44,796 nucleotides of DNA from NCBI GenBank assembly GCA_910576875.1, contig CAJTKI010000003.1, positions 1-44,796 on the forward strand. Reading direction: 5' to 3'. The notes under the pieces are model-generated. The model was not told the DNA's origin, did not search any database, and saw only the letters and a program-made list of their open reading frames with translations. Source of the DNA: an uncultured Christensenella sp. GTDB taxonomy: Bacteria; Bacillota; Clostridia; Christensenellales; UBA3700. Numbering within the stretch: position 1 is the first letter of the stretch; every line of letters begins with the position of its first letter. Both the position numbers and the translations under genes were made by a program. This document shows positions 8,005 through 16,995 of this stretch, piece after piece.

Positions 8005-9441
8005 ATGAAACGCCTGCGAATCGCAGCCCTGCCGCTGCTCCTTGTCCTTGTGCCGACGCTTGCGATGTGCGTCGCGTTCTGCGTCGCGCTGTGCGCGCCC
8101 GCCGCGCCTCTTACCCGATACACGCTGTGGATCGACGCCGATCCCGACACGCATACGGTATCGATATCTCAAAGCGTCGTATGGCGCAATGACGTCGCTC
8201 CGATCGAGCAATTGCTCTTCCAGTGCTATCCGCTCGCATACGGCTCCGATCGCCCGTTGCCGATCAGCGCCGAAAGCGCCGCCCGCGCCTATCCGCGCGG
8301 CGCGGATTACGCGCGATTCCGCCTGCAATCGGTCGATGCCGATCGTCCGATCTCCTATGAGCTGGATGCGGACGACGCGTTGCTGCGCATCTCGTTCGCC
8401 CGACCGCTCCCCGTCGGGCACGAGACGACCTTCCGCTTTTGCTACGAGATCGATCTGCCTTACAACCTGCTCCGTCTGGGCTACACCGAACGCGATATGC
8501 GCATCACCGGTTGCTATCTCCAACTCTGTCCCTTCCTGTCCGGTACGCAGCGCGCCGTGCCGTATGCGCCGATCGGCGACCCGATCGTCAACGAACGCGC
8601 CGACTACGCCGTCACGTTTTGCGTACCCGACGGATATACGTACGCTTGCAGCGGCGTATCGTCGTCCTATGTGCAAGACGGCGAAACGCTTGTGCGCGCG
8701 CAAGCGCGCGGCATTCGCGACTTTGCGCTTGCGCTGTCGCAAGGCACGCGCCACGAACGCATGCACGACGGCATACCGATCGCATACCTTGCAAGTTCGG
8801 ACGACGATCCCGCGCGCACGCTGGACGTGATATGCCGCGCGTTGGACGTCTATACCCGACTGTACGGCGCGTATCCGTACGACGGATTGCAGATCGCGCA
8901 GACGCCGTTCGTCGCGGGCGGTATGGAATACGGCGCGTTTGCATTGATCGCGGACGATCTGTCCGACGCGGCGCACGAAACGGTGCTCGCGCACGAGATC
9001 GCGCATCAATGGTGGTACGGCGCGGTCGGCAACGACGCGTACGAACACGCCTGGATGGACGAAGGGCTTGCCCAGTACGCGACCTACCGCTATTATCTTG
9101 CGGTCGATATGCCGTCGTACGCAGCCTATTTCGCCCGTACGGCGCGCGACGCGTACGATCTGTATTTACAATCCTCGCCCGACCTGCGCGGCGCGCTGTC
9201 GACGCCGCTCGATCGCTATGCGTCCGAACTCGACTATACGCGTTGCGTCTACGACAAGGGACTGCTGCTGTGGTTGCAGGCGGAGACGCTGTTCGGCGAA
9301 GACACCGTCCGAGACGCGTTGCGCGCGTACCGCGACCGCTGCGGCGGCGCGATCGCGACGCCGGACGATCTGTGGCAGGCGCTCGACGAGACGCGGGCAG
9401 GCGCGGGCACGCTGTTGCGTCAATGGGCGATCCGCGCATAA
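8005..9441 (+). CDS. M1-family (gluzincin) zinc metallopeptidase, exported
   Basis: A 478-residue protein with a hydrophobic N-terminal signal or anchor (about residues 4-30). The zinc site is H330-E331-x2-H334 with the third ligand E353 in the WMDEG motif, and GGMEY (305-309) matches the substrate-binding GAMEN position of M1 aminopeptidases. It is shorter than classic M1 enzymes, with the C-terminal domain ending soon after the catalytic region. It probably trims peptides outside the membrane. There is no clear Shine-Dalgarno sequence before ATG; TAGAAT immediately precedes it. It is monocistronic. Confidence 0.82.
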   Translation: MKRLRIAALPLLLVLVPTLAMCVAFCVALCAPAAPLTRYTLWIDADPDTHTVSISQSVVWRNDVAPIEQLLFQCYPLAYGSDRPLPISAESAARAYPRGADYARFRLQSVDADRPISYELDADDALLRISFARPLPVGHETTFRFCYEIDLPYNLLRLGYTERDMRITGCYLQLCPFLSGTQRAVPYAPIGDPIVNERADYAVTFCVPDGYTYACSGVSSSYVQDGETLVRAQARGIRDFALALSQGTRHERMHDGIPIAYLASSDDDPARTLDVICRALDVYTRLYGAYPYDGLQIAQTPFVAGGMEYGAFALIADDLSDAAHETVLAHEIAHQWWYGAVGNDAYEHAWMDEGLAQYATYRYYLAVDMPSYAAYFARTARDAYDLYLQSSPDLRGALSTPLDRYASELDYTRCVYDKGLLLWLQAETLFGEDTVRDALRAYRDRCGGAIATPDDLWQALDETRAGAGTLLRQWAIRA

Positions 9442-9598
9442 TGCCGCTCCGCATCGCCGCGCTTGTCGATCGGCGCTTGCATCGCGCGACAGCTGATCTC
9501 GAACGCGTTGCGCGCAGCCGACCGCATGCAATCGCGACAAACGCAAACCGACCGGAGCTTTCCGGTTGGCGCATATCGCGTTTACGACGCAACGCGTC

Positions 9599-9931
9599 TT
9601 ATTTGCGAAAACGATTGCCCGTATTGCAATATACGGCGGCAAATACGATCAGCGCGACGATCGCGATCGGAATCGCAACCGACAGCCAAACGATTCGATA
9701 AATCGCCGCAACCGCAATGCACGGGATCGCAAGTCCCGCGGGCAAGAAGACCGCGCCGACGAATCGGCACAATTTCTTCGTATCGTATTTTGCCCGTTCT
9801 TCCGCGGACAGCGCGCCGAATCCCGCGATCAGTCCCGCGCCGCGTCCCGTCAACAACACGACGGACAACGCGACGACGATCGCGCCCAACACGCCCGTAA
9901 CGACTACGGCGACGATATCGTTTGTCTGCAT
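9599..9931 (-). CDS. DUF3784 domain-containing membrane protein
   Basis: A 110-residue protein with three hydrophobic helices (about residues 5-27, 58-77 and 81-103). Between the first two is the segment GLIAGFGALSAEERAKYDTKKL, which has the DUF3784 pattern of a GxxALSxEExxKYDxxxL loop. Function is unknown; members are small integral membrane proteins in Clostridia. The ATG is chosen because a perfect AAGGAGGAG ribosome site lies just before it. The open frame extends upstream but without a site. It converges on the peptidase gene. Confidence 0.7.
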   Translation of the reverse strand: MQTNDIVAVVVTGVLGAIVVALSVVLLTGRGAGLIAGFGALSAEERAKYDTKKLCRFVGAVFLPAGLAIPCIAVAAIYRIVWLSVAIPIAIVALIVFAAVYCNTGNRFRK

Positions 9932-10001
9932 AGCAATCTCCTCCTTTCCAACCGAACCGTTCGGCATATTGCCGCTCGATCCGAATTTCCGCAATCGAGC
10001 G

Positions 10002-10007
10002 TATAAT
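10002..10007 (+). promoter_or_regulatory. Possible -10 element for the 36-residue Cys-rich peptide gene
   Basis: A consensus TATAAT lies 55 bases before the small gene. No convincing -35 box is seen at 16-18 bases, so the call is tentative. The sequence is near-palindromic (GTATAAT/ATTATAC), so it could also serve the divergent DUF3784 gene. Confidence 0.4.
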
Positions 10008-10061
10008 TTCCCTGCGTCGTCGCACAATAACAGCGAACCCCAAACAAGGAGGTACACAGGG

Positions 10062-10172
10062 ATGGCAAGAGCGCAAAAGCGCACGAGCGCAAACCAAAGC
10101 AACCGCACCGCTCAGAAGTCGGCAAAAGCGACTTCCGAGAAGGCTTGTAAAGGTTGCTGCAACTGCGACTAA
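10062..10172 (+). CDS. 36-residue Cys-rich small protein
   Basis: A short open frame from ATG 9 bases after a perfect AAGGAGG (10046-10052). The N-terminal part is basic and Gln/Ser/Lys-rich (MARAQKRTSANQSNRT), and the C-terminus has four cysteines in ACKGCCNCD. It ends with TAA and is followed after 55 bases by a strong terminator, so it has a complete transcription unit. The cysteines could bind a metal or a thiol; I recognise no family. It is divergent from the DUF3784 gene. Confidence 0.6.
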   Translation: MARAQKRTSANQSNRTAQKSAKATSEKACKGCCNCD

Positions 10173-10227
10173 TCGCAGCGATCGAGCGGATTTTTCCGCA
10201 AAATCGGCACTGCCGCAAGGCAAAACG

Positions 10228-10258
10228 AATACGGGAAGTCCTTCGGATTTCCCGTATT
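10228..10258. terminator. Bidirectional terminator between Cys-rich peptide gene and hexosaminidase gene
   Basis: AATACGGGAA (10228-10237) pairs with TTCCCGTATT (10249-10258); four further pairs (one G-U) close a 3-base loop. It serves both converging genes. Confidence 0.85.
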
Positions 10259-10271
10259 TCGCATATGATAC

Positions 10272-11858
10272 TTATTTTCGCTCCGCGTCCTGCGCCTGCA
10301 ACGCATGCATATAATCCACTTCGGCGGACGTATTCTGCTTCCAGGACATCCAGCGTCCCGGGGACGTCGTGTACCAGGGCAAGGATTTGCCGCGATACAG
10401 CGGTTGCGGACAGACCGCGGCGCGCATCCGCGCAAAGTACGGACGCATCGCTTCCAGCCGCGTCTCGAACTGCTTGTAATCGCGTCGTTCGATCGGCGTC
10501 CAGCACGCTTCCGCAAACGCGATCAAACGCGCGTACAACAGCATATCCAACTTCTCTTCGTCGCGCACATATTCCGTCCACATCGGGATTTCCATACCGA
10601 TCACGTTGCGATCGTCGCGAATGCGCATCGTCTTGTGCGAAAAACAATACGTCTTTTTGAGCGGACGAATCGCATACGAATGATCCATATATACGTTGGA
10701 CACATAGGACAGAATGCAGTTGCCGCCGTCCTTCATCCAGCCCAGTTCCGCGCGATCCGCGGCGCTGTGATGCACCCACCATTGGGCGACGACGTCGCGG
10801 CTTAAGTTCTCGCGCGCATCGAGCGCTTCGTTCCAGGCGATCATGCGCTTGCCTTTGGAGCGCAGATATTCGGCGATTTGATTGTTGAAATAGCCTTGCA
10901 GAGCGTTCTCGTCTTTGAGTCCCAGCTCTCGGATTTTTTTCTGACACGCCGGACATTCTTTCCAACGTTTTTTCGGCACTTCGTCGCCGCCGATATGGAA
11001 GAATCTGCCCGGAAAAATCTCGACCAATTCGTCGATCACGTCTTTGGCAAAGCGATACACGTCTTCCTTGCCGCAACAGCAGATATTGTCCAGCACGCCC
11101 CATTTGGGAGATACTTCGGTCGCTTCGCCGCGACAGGACAGCTCGGGATAGCATGCGATCGCCGCGACCATATGACCCGGCATGTCGATCTCCGGAATGA
11201 CTTCGATGTGCCGTTGCGCCGCATATGCGACGATCTCGCGCATCTGCTCTTGCGTATAATACAATCCGCGTCCGTATTCCGCGTCCTTGACGCGCGCGCT
11301 GTCGGGCGCCGAATCGCGCGGGCTGACCTGCGTGCCGTTGCGGATGCTGCCCTTTTCGGTCAACAACGGATATTTTTTGATTTCGGCGCGCCAGCCCTGA
11401 TCTTCGGACAGATGCCAATGGAATTCGTTCATTTTCAGCGCCGCCATGACGTCCAAGATCTGCTTGATCTTGTCGATCGTCCAGAAGTGCCGCGCGCAGT
11501 CGAGCATAAATCCGCGATACGCGTACTTGGGCGCGTCGGAAACCGTAACGTACGGCACGCAGTCTTTGCCGTCGCGCAGTTGTTGCAACGTCATGTACGC
11601 GTAAAACGCGCCCGCTTCGTCGCTTGCGCAGATGCGCGCGCCGTCCGCGCCGACTTCCAGTCGGTATCCTTGCGCGGCGACGGACGAGTCCTGCTCGAAT
11701 CGGATCGCTACGGCGTTGCCCGTATCGGACGTCTGCGCGGATACGGATCGGACGTAAGCCTGCGTCTGTTCAAACGCGCCTTGCGGCGCAACCTTGCCTT
11801 CCCAAGCAAGACAACCGTCGCGCTTTTGCAGCGCTTGCGGCATCGGAATCAGATTCAT
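10272..11858 (-). CDS. Glycoside hydrolase family 20 beta-N-acetylhexosaminidase, cytosolic
   Basis: A 528-residue GH20 enzyme that releases terminal GlcNAc or GalNAc. The N-terminal GH20b-type domain covers about residues 1-110. The TIM barrel begins at YRGFMLDCARHF and carries the substrate-assisted catalytic pair D292-E293 in HIGGDE, plus the FHWHLSEDQGWR and EIDMPGH strands. No signal peptide is present, so it acts inside the cell, probably on amino-sugar oligomers from mucin, chitin or wall turnover. A GTG three codons upstream is too close to the AAGGGAG ribosome site, so I start at the ATG. It lies 37 bases after tcdA. Confidence 0.9.
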   Translation of the reverse strand: MNLIPMPQALQKRDGCLAWEGKVAPQGAFEQTQAYVRSVSAQTSDTGNAVAIRFEQDSSVAAQGYRLEVGADGARICASDEAGAFYAYMTLQQLRDGKDCVPYVTVSDAPKYAYRGFMLDCARHFWTIDKIKQILDVMAALKMNEFHWHLSEDQGWRAEIKKYPLLTEKGSIRNGTQVSPRDSAPDSARVKDAEYGRGLYYTQEQMREIVAYAAQRHIEVIPEIDMPGHMVAAIACYPELSCRGEATEVSPKWGVLDNICCCGKEDVYRFAKDVIDELVEIFPGRFFHIGGDEVPKKRWKECPACQKKIRELGLKDENALQGYFNNQIAEYLRSKGKRMIAWNEALDARENLSRDVVAQWWVHHSAADRAELGWMKDGGNCILSYVSNVYMDHSYAIRPLKKTYCFSHKTMRIRDDRNVIGMEIPMWTEYVRDEEKLDMLLYARLIAFAEACWTPIERRDYKQFETRLEAMRPYFARMRAAVCPQPLYRGKSLPWYTTSPGRWMSWKQNTSAEVDYMHALQAQDAERK

Positions 11859-11895
11859 AGTTTTCACTCCCTTATTTTTCGGATCGCCGCGCAGA

Positions 11896-12606
11896 TTACG
11901 CGCAGACTTCTCCGTGTTTGTCGATCAGTTTTTCGATCACGTGCGACGCCGCCAGCAATCCCGCCGCAGACGGCACCGTCGCCATACTGGACGGTACGCG
12001 CGGATCCGCGTCCGGCACGGTCGGGATCTCGTCCGACCACACGACGCAAGCGTGCGCGATGCCGCGCGCCTTGCATTCCCTGCGCATCACGCGCGCCAAC
12101 GGACACACGCGGGTATCACACAGATCGCCGACGCGCAACGCGGCGGGATCGCGTTTGTTGCCCGTGCCCAGCACGCCGATATACGGAATCCCGAGCGATT
12201 TGGAACGCTCTATCAGCGCGAGTTTGGCGCTCACCGTATCGATCGCATCCACGATATAGTCGTACTCGGACAGATCGATCGCGTCCGCGTTGTCGGGCAG
12301 ATAAAACATCGGATATTCCCGCACGCGGATGTCGGGACATATATCCGCGATCCGCACGGCGGCAACCTGCGTCTTGCGCATGCCGACCGTCGAGCGCAAC
12401 GCCAGAATCTGCCGATTAAGATTGCTCGGCGCGATCGTGTCGGCGTCCACCAGACCGAGCGTCCCGACCCCTGCGCGCGCAAGCGCCTCGACGACATATC
12501 CGCCGACGCCGCCCAATCCGAACACGATTACCCGCGCCCGATTCAAATCTTCGACCGCCCGCTCGCCGAGCAAGCGCGCGGTACGTTGCTGCCAATCCTG
12601 ATTCAT
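11896..12606 (-). CDS. tcdA: tRNA threonylcarbamoyladenosine dehydratase
   Basis: A 236-residue ThiF/E1-like enzyme that cyclises t6A37 of tRNAs to ct6A using ATP. Visible are the nucleotide-binding GLGGVGGYVVEALARAGVG (about residues 30-48), the DADTIAPSNLNRQ loop and the adenylation region ending in VGDLCDTRVCPLARVMR. Length and motifs agree with TcdA/YgdL. The ATG has no good ribosome site and follows a terminator hairpin by a few bases. It precedes the GH20 gene with 37 bases between them. Confidence 0.88.
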   Translation of the reverse strand: MNQDWQQRTARLLGERAVEDLNRARVIVFGLGGVGGYVVEALARAGVGTLGLVDADTIAPSNLNRQILALRSTVGMRKTQVAAVRIADICPDIRVREYPMFYLPDNADAIDLSEYDYIVDAIDTVSAKLALIERSKSLGIPYIGVLGTGNKRDPAALRVGDLCDTRVCPLARVMRRECKARGIAHACVVWSDEIPTVPDADPRVPSSMATVPSAAGLLAASHVIEKLIDKHGEVCA

Positions 12607-12619
12607 CTCGTTACAAAAT

Positions 12620-12640
12620 GCCCGCCGATGTACGGCGGGC
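12620..12640 (-). terminator. Terminator of the ABC importer operon
   Basis: GCCCGCCG (12620-12627) and CGGCGGGC (12633-12640) form an 8-bp stem with a 5-base loop; on the minus strand it is followed by ATTTTG. It separates the importer operon from tcdA. Confidence 0.75.
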
Positions 12641-12652
12641 GGGTTCCGCGCG

Positions 12653-14803
12653 TCAGTTCATCAACATGCGGTCGTTGGCCATTTTGCTGCCCGATACTTC
12701 TTCGAACTTACGCAACAGATCTTCCACGCTCAGCCGCGATTTCTCTTCGCCGCTCACGTCGTAGATGATATTGCCTTCGTGCATCATGATCAGACGGTTG
12801 CCGTAGCGGATCGCGTCTTTCATGTTGTGCGTGATCATCATCGTCGTCAGATTGTGTTCGGACGTGATCTCCTGCGTCAGATCGAGCACTTTGGCGGCGG
12901 TCTTGGGATCGAGCGCCGCGGTATGTTCGTCCAACAGCAACAGCTTCGGTTGCACGAGCGTCGCCATCAACAGCGTCAACGCCTGCCGCTGTCCGCCGCT
13001 GAGCAATCCGACGCGCGCGGTCATGCGGTTTTCCAGTCCCAAATCCAGACGTTTGAGTTGTTGATAATAGATCGCCTTTTCCGCTCTGGAAATCGCCCAT
13101 TTCAGACCGCGGATCTTTCCGCGCCGATATGCGAGCGCGAGATTTTCCCGAATCTCCATGTTCGCCGCCGTGCCGAGCATCGGATCTTGGAAGACTCTGC
13201 CCAAATATTTCGCGCGACGGTGTTCGCTCGCTTTCGTGACGTTGTCGCCGTCCAGCCAAATATCGCCCTTATCCACGCCGTACACGCCGCTGATCATATT
13301 GAGCAACGTGGATTTGCCTGCGCCGTTGCCGCCGATAACCGTGATGAAATCGCCTTTGTAGATCGTCAAAGACAGATCCGCGAGCGCCTTTTTCTCGTTG
13401 ATCGTGCCGGCGTTGAACGTCTTGCTGATGTTGTTGATCTGCAAGATCTCTTCGCCGCTGGTCAAACTGCGGTGCAGCATTTGCGCCTTTTTGCGCCGCT
13501 CGTCGATCATGCTTTGCAGGATCGCCGTGCGACTGTCGAGTTTGGCGACGCGCTTTTCAAGCGCGGCGCGTTTGTCCTGCGGCGCGGATTGCAATGCCGC
13601 GCGCTCCTTCTCCGCCTGCGCCGCCAAAGCCTTGCGCTTGTTCTCCTTGCGCACGATCGAATATTGCGTACGCTCCAACGCTCGGGAACTGCGCTTGCGG
13701 GCGCGGTATTTGATCGCAAAGTTGCGATCTTCCAGTTTGCGCACGGCGCGCTCCAACGCCTGCTCGGATTGTTCCGTCGTCAAAGTCTGACGCTTTTTGC
13801 TCTCGCGTTCGCGGCGCCGCTCTTCGCGCAATGCGTTGCGCTTGTGTTTGCGCGCCTGCGTCACCGCGCGACGACGCTCGACGAACGCCGCGTATGCGGA
13901 ATTGTTTTTATACGCCCAATTGCCCAGTTTGCCGAACGCCGAACGCAATAGCGGCAAACTCAGCGCCAATCCAACGATGATCGCGGTGATCAGCTTGACG
14001 TCGGACGGCGTCATAAAGTTGCTGTTGATGACGAGCGTAATGATGACGCGGTATACGATGCTGCCGACGATCACGCCGATCAGCTTGACCGCAAAATTGC
14101 GCGCGCGGACAAACAGCGTCTCGCCGATGATCACGGACGCAAGTCCGATGACGATCGCGCCTACGCCCATACTGACGTCGCCGAAACTCTGTTCCTGCGC
14201 GACCAACGCGCCGCCCAGACCGACCAACGCGTTGGAAAACATCAGACACAAAATCTTCTGCGTATCCGTCTGAATGCCTTGCGCGCGGCACATCTTTTCA
14301 TTGGCGCCGGTCGCGCGGATCGCGCTGCCCGATTCGGTACCGAAATACCAGTACAACACGCCCACGACGATCACGACCGCCGTCAGTCCGAGAATGAGCA
14401 CGCTGTACTGACGCTCCAAGTTCAGCCAGCTTTGCAGTTTGACGATGACGGTATTTTCCGTCGTGGACTGGTTGGGCGATCCCATAATGCGAATATTGAT
14501 CGACCACAGCGCAATCATCGTCAGGATGCCGGACAGAATGGGCGGAATTTTGAGTTTGGTATGCAACATACCCGTAACCAGACCCGCGCCCGCGCCGGCA
14601 AGCGTCGATACGATCGCCGCCAAAAACGGATTTTGTCCCTTCGACACCATAATCGCGGCGACCGCGCCGCCCAATGCGAAACTGCCCTCGACGGTCAGAT
14701 CGGGGAAATCCAGCAAGCGGTACGTCAAAAATACGCCCAACGCCAACAGCGCCCACAGCAAGCCCTGATTGATACCGCTCAGAATTGTTTCCAGATTGAT
14801 CAT
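12653..14803 (-). CDS. Fused ABC importer: permease domain plus ATPase domain in one polypeptide
   Basis: A 716-residue protein. Residues 1-295 form a BPD_transp_2-type permease with about eight membrane helices, of the kind found with TrpX-like binding proteins. Residues 300-450 are a strongly charged, Arg/Lys/Glu/Ala-rich linker likely to form a coiled coil. Residues 453-700 are a complete ATPase: Walker A GGNGAGKST (491-499), Q-loop near 539, signature LSGGQ (601-605), Walker B LLLLDE (621-626) and H-loop H659. In other bacteria these are usually two genes. The same frame runs without stop through all three parts, so the fusion is visible directly. Ligand unknown; tryptophan or tyrosine transport is known for relatives. 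Confidence 0.87.
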   Translation of the reverse strand: MINLETILSGINQGLLWALLALGVFLTYRLLDFPDLTVEGSFALGGAVAAIMVSKGQNPFLAAIVSTLAGAGAGLVTGMLHTKLKIPPILSGILTMIALWSINIRIMGSPNQSTTENTVIVKLQSWLNLERQYSVLILGLTAVVIVVGVLYWYFGTESGSAIRATGANEKMCRAQGIQTDTQKILCLMFSNALVGLGGALVAQEQSFGDVSMGVGAIVIGLASVIIGETLFVRARNFAVKLIGVIVGSIVYRVIITLVINSNFMTPSDVKLITAIIVGLALSLPLLRSAFGKLGNWAYKNNSAYAAFVERRRAVTQARKHKRNALREERRRERESKKRQTLTTEQSEQALERAVRKLEDRNFAIKYRARKRSSRALERTQYSIVRKENKRKALAAQAEKERAALQSAPQDKRAALEKRVAKLDSRTAILQSMIDERRKKAQMLHRSLTSGEEILQINNISKTFNAGTINEKKALADLSLTIYKGDFITVIGGNGAGKSTLLNMISGVYGVDKGDIWLDGDNVTKASEHRRAKYLGRVFQDPMLGTAANMEIRENLALAYRRGKIRGLKWAISRAEKAIYYQQLKRLDLGLENRMTARVGLLSGGQRQALTLLMATLVQPKLLLLDEHTAALDPKTAAKVLDLTQEITSEHNLTTMMITHNMKDAIRYGNRLIMMHEGNIIYDVSGEEKSRLSVEDLLRKFEEVSGSKMANDRMLMN

Positions 14804-14848
14804 GTATGCTCCTTGCGTCGGCTTTCGCGGGACGCGTCCCGCGCCGAG

Positions 14849-15880
14849 TTACCGACTCGCTTTGTCTTTGAGCGACTGCGGGATCGAAAATCCGATCTTC
14901 GCAGCGTTCTCTTCGTAGATGTGCAATTCGTACGTAAGTTGCTTTTCGACGGGATAGGTCGCCGGATCTTTGCCGCCGACGAGAATCTCGAACGCCATCT
15001 TCGCCGTCTGGACGCCCAGATCGTAGAAGTTGACGCCGATCGTCGCGACGCCGCAGCCCGCGGTCATGTCGATGTCGCCGCACAAAATCGGCAGTTTGGC
15101 GCCGTTGGCTTCGTCCGAATTTTCGGTCATAACCTTGGCGACCGCGCTCGCGATCATATTGTCGGTCGGAATGAAGACGACGTCGCACGCGGAATTTTTC
15201 AACGCTTTGAGCGCCGCCTGCACGTCCGCCATCTCGTTGATGCTCTTTTCGACGTACGAATAACCGCGCGACGCGTCGGCGGCGTTACGGCCTTCGATCG
15301 CGCGTTTCATTTGCTCGACTTGATATTTGGAATTGGGTTCCGCGCTCGTGTACAGCATCCCGAACTTGATGCCGTTCGTCTTGACGTCGGACAGCAATTC
15401 GATCATGACGTCGAGCTGTTTTTCCAGATCGACCAGATCGGTCGTGCCGGTCACGTTGGCGCCGGGCGCGTCCATCGACGCGACGATATTGGATTCCACC
15501 GGCGAAGTCACCGCCGTAAATACGGTCGGAATGCCCTTTTCCTTGGTCTTGGTGGACGCGATCTGCGTCGCGGCGGTTCCGATCGAAAAGACCATGTTGC
15601 GGTTGCGCGCGACAAATCCGTCTACGATATTGCTCGCCATCGACTTGTCGCTCTGCGCGTTCTTGTAATCGAAGCCGACCGTCTTGCCCGCTTCCGTCAT
15701 CAGACGCGTCAGTTCGGTCTGAAAACCTTCGCGCGCCGCGTCCAACGCGCCGTGTTCGATCTCCTGCACGATGCCGATCTTGTAGTCGCCCTTGACCGGA
15801 TCTTCGCACGCGCTCAGCCCGACGACCGCCGTCGCGCACAGCGCGAGCATGACTGCCAAAATCACGATTTTCTTTTTCAT
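14849..15880 (-). CDS. ABC transporter substrate-binding lipoprotein (TrpX-like), copy 1
   Basis: A 343-residue lipoprotein of the ABC_sub_bind (PF04392-type) family. A signal peptide ends in the lipobox LSAC with acylation at C25. The mature protein has two periplasmic-binding-type lobes with EIEHGALDAAREGF near the start, VTGTTDLVDLEKQLD in the middle and DVVFIPTDNMIASAV in the second lobe. It lies 45 bases before the fused permease-ATPase gene and 15 after a second binding-protein gene, so both should feed the same importer. The ligand cannot be read from sequence. Confidence 0.87.
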   Translation of the reverse strand: MKKKIVILAVMLALCATAVVGLSACEDPVKGDYKIGIVQEIEHGALDAAREGFQTELTRLMTEAGKTVGFDYKNAQSDKSMASNIVDGFVARNRNMVFSIGTAATQIASTKTKEKGIPTVFTAVTSPVESNIVASMDAPGANVTGTTDLVDLEKQLDVMIELLSDVKTNGIKFGMLYTSAEPNSKYQVEQMKRAIEGRNAADASRGYSYVEKSINEMADVQAALKALKNSACDVVFIPTDNMIASAVAKVMTENSDEANGAKLPILCGDIDMTAGCGVATIGVNFYDLGVQTAKMAFEILVGGKDPATYPVEKQLTYELHIYEENAAKIGFSIPQSLKDKASR

Positions 15881-15895
15881 ATACGTCTCCCGTCC

Positions 15896-16921
15896 TTATT
15901 CTGCCTGCGCCCGATATTCGGCCATGACTTCGTCCGGGATCGTAATCCCGAGTTCCTGCGCCTTGTCCAGATTGATCGTCAACGGCGCGCTCGCCAGCAA
16001 ATTCTGTACCGGAATATCGCCCGGATTTTTACCGTTTACGAGAATGTCGAACGCCATCTGCGCCGCCATCTTGCCCAACAGCTTGTAATCGACGCCGTAC
16101 GTCGCGATGCCGGCTTTCATGTTCGGAATATTTTCGGCGCAAACGATGATCTTTTTATAGCCGCTGCCGATGTTTTCGGTATTGACGTTCTCGATCGCAT
16201 TGGCGATGATGTTGTCGGTGGGCACGTAGATCGCGTCGCAGTCGCGCAGTTTGGCAAAGCCGCTCTTGATCTCGTTGGCGTCGTTGACGCCGCCCTCGAC
16301 CAACTCCACGCCCATTTCGGCGCAGACGGTCTTCGCGAGATCGCGCTGTACGATCGAGTTCTTCTCCGCGTTGCAGTACAGGATGCCGATCTTGGACAAC
16401 GTCTTGCCCGCGTTGGACGGCTGTCCTTCGTACAGACGTTTGATCAGTCGGATCTGCTTTTCGATCGGATTGATGTCGGACGTGCCGGTGACGTTGCCGC
16501 CGGGATGCTCGTTGGACGCGACCATGCCCGCGTCGACCGCATCCGTAACCGCCGTAAACAGCACCGGAATGTTTTTATCCTTGGCTGCCGCCGTCAACGC
16601 TTTGGCGGACGGCGTCGCGATGCCGAGCACGAGATCGGCTTTGTTCGCAACGAACGCGTTGGCGATCGTCGTGCAGTTGGATTGATCCCCCTGCGCGACG
16701 CGGGTCACGACGTCCACGCTTTTGCCCGCTTCCGTCATCAGACGGTTGAGTTCTTCCGTAAAACCGTCGCCCGCTTCTTTGAGCGCGCCGTGTTCCAAGA
16801 ACTGGCTCACGCCGACTTTATAATCCACGTCGGTGCGAAACATCGGTTTGCACGCGCCGAGCATTGCGGCGGTCGTGACGATCAACGCGATCGCTACGAT
16901 CAGAATCCAAGATTTTTTCAT
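15896..16921 (-). CDS. ABC transporter substrate-binding lipoprotein (TrpX-like), copy 2
   Basis: A 341-residue paralogue of the next gene, with the same order of motifs: lipobox LGAC (C24), FLEHGALKEAGDGF, VTGTSDINPIEKQIR and DAIYVPTDNIIANAI. The two proteins are clearly diverged in the ligand-facing loops, so they may bind different ligands or affinities. The start is taken at MKKSWILIV, directly after a GGGAGAAATCT ribosome site, because the 20 upstream codons lie before the signal peptide. It is the first gene of the importer operon. Confidence 0.87.
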   Translation of the reverse strand: MKKSWILIVAIALIVTTAAMLGACKPMFRTDVDYKVGVSQFLEHGALKEAGDGFTEELNRLMTEAGKSVDVVTRVAQGDQSNCTTIANAFVANKADLVLGIATPSAKALTAAAKDKNIPVLFTAVTDAVDAGMVASNEHPGGNVTGTSDINPIEKQIRLIKRLYEGQPSNAGKTLSKIGILYCNAEKNSIVQRDLAKTVCAEMGVELVEGGVNDANEIKSGFAKLRDCDAIYVPTDNIIANAIENVNTENIGSGYKKIIVCAENIPNMKAGIATYGVDYKLLGKMAAQMAFDILVNGKNPGDIPVQNLLASAPLTINLDKAQELGITIPDEVMAEYRAQAE

Positions 16922-16995
16922 AGATTTCTCCCTTGTTCGGTTGCCGCAGAGCGCCCGATCGTCCCGACCGACTCCCTGCAAGCATATTTGCGTTT

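Noticed and set aside
9551..9566. Hairpin ACCGGA/TCCGGT as a terminator between peptidase and DUF3784 genes
   Set aside because: Only six pairs, without a T run on either strand; too weak to call.
16922..16990. T-box or riboswitch in the leader of the importer operon
   Set aside because: The leader is only about 65 nt, with no specifier loop, T-box sequence or terminator-antiterminator pair.
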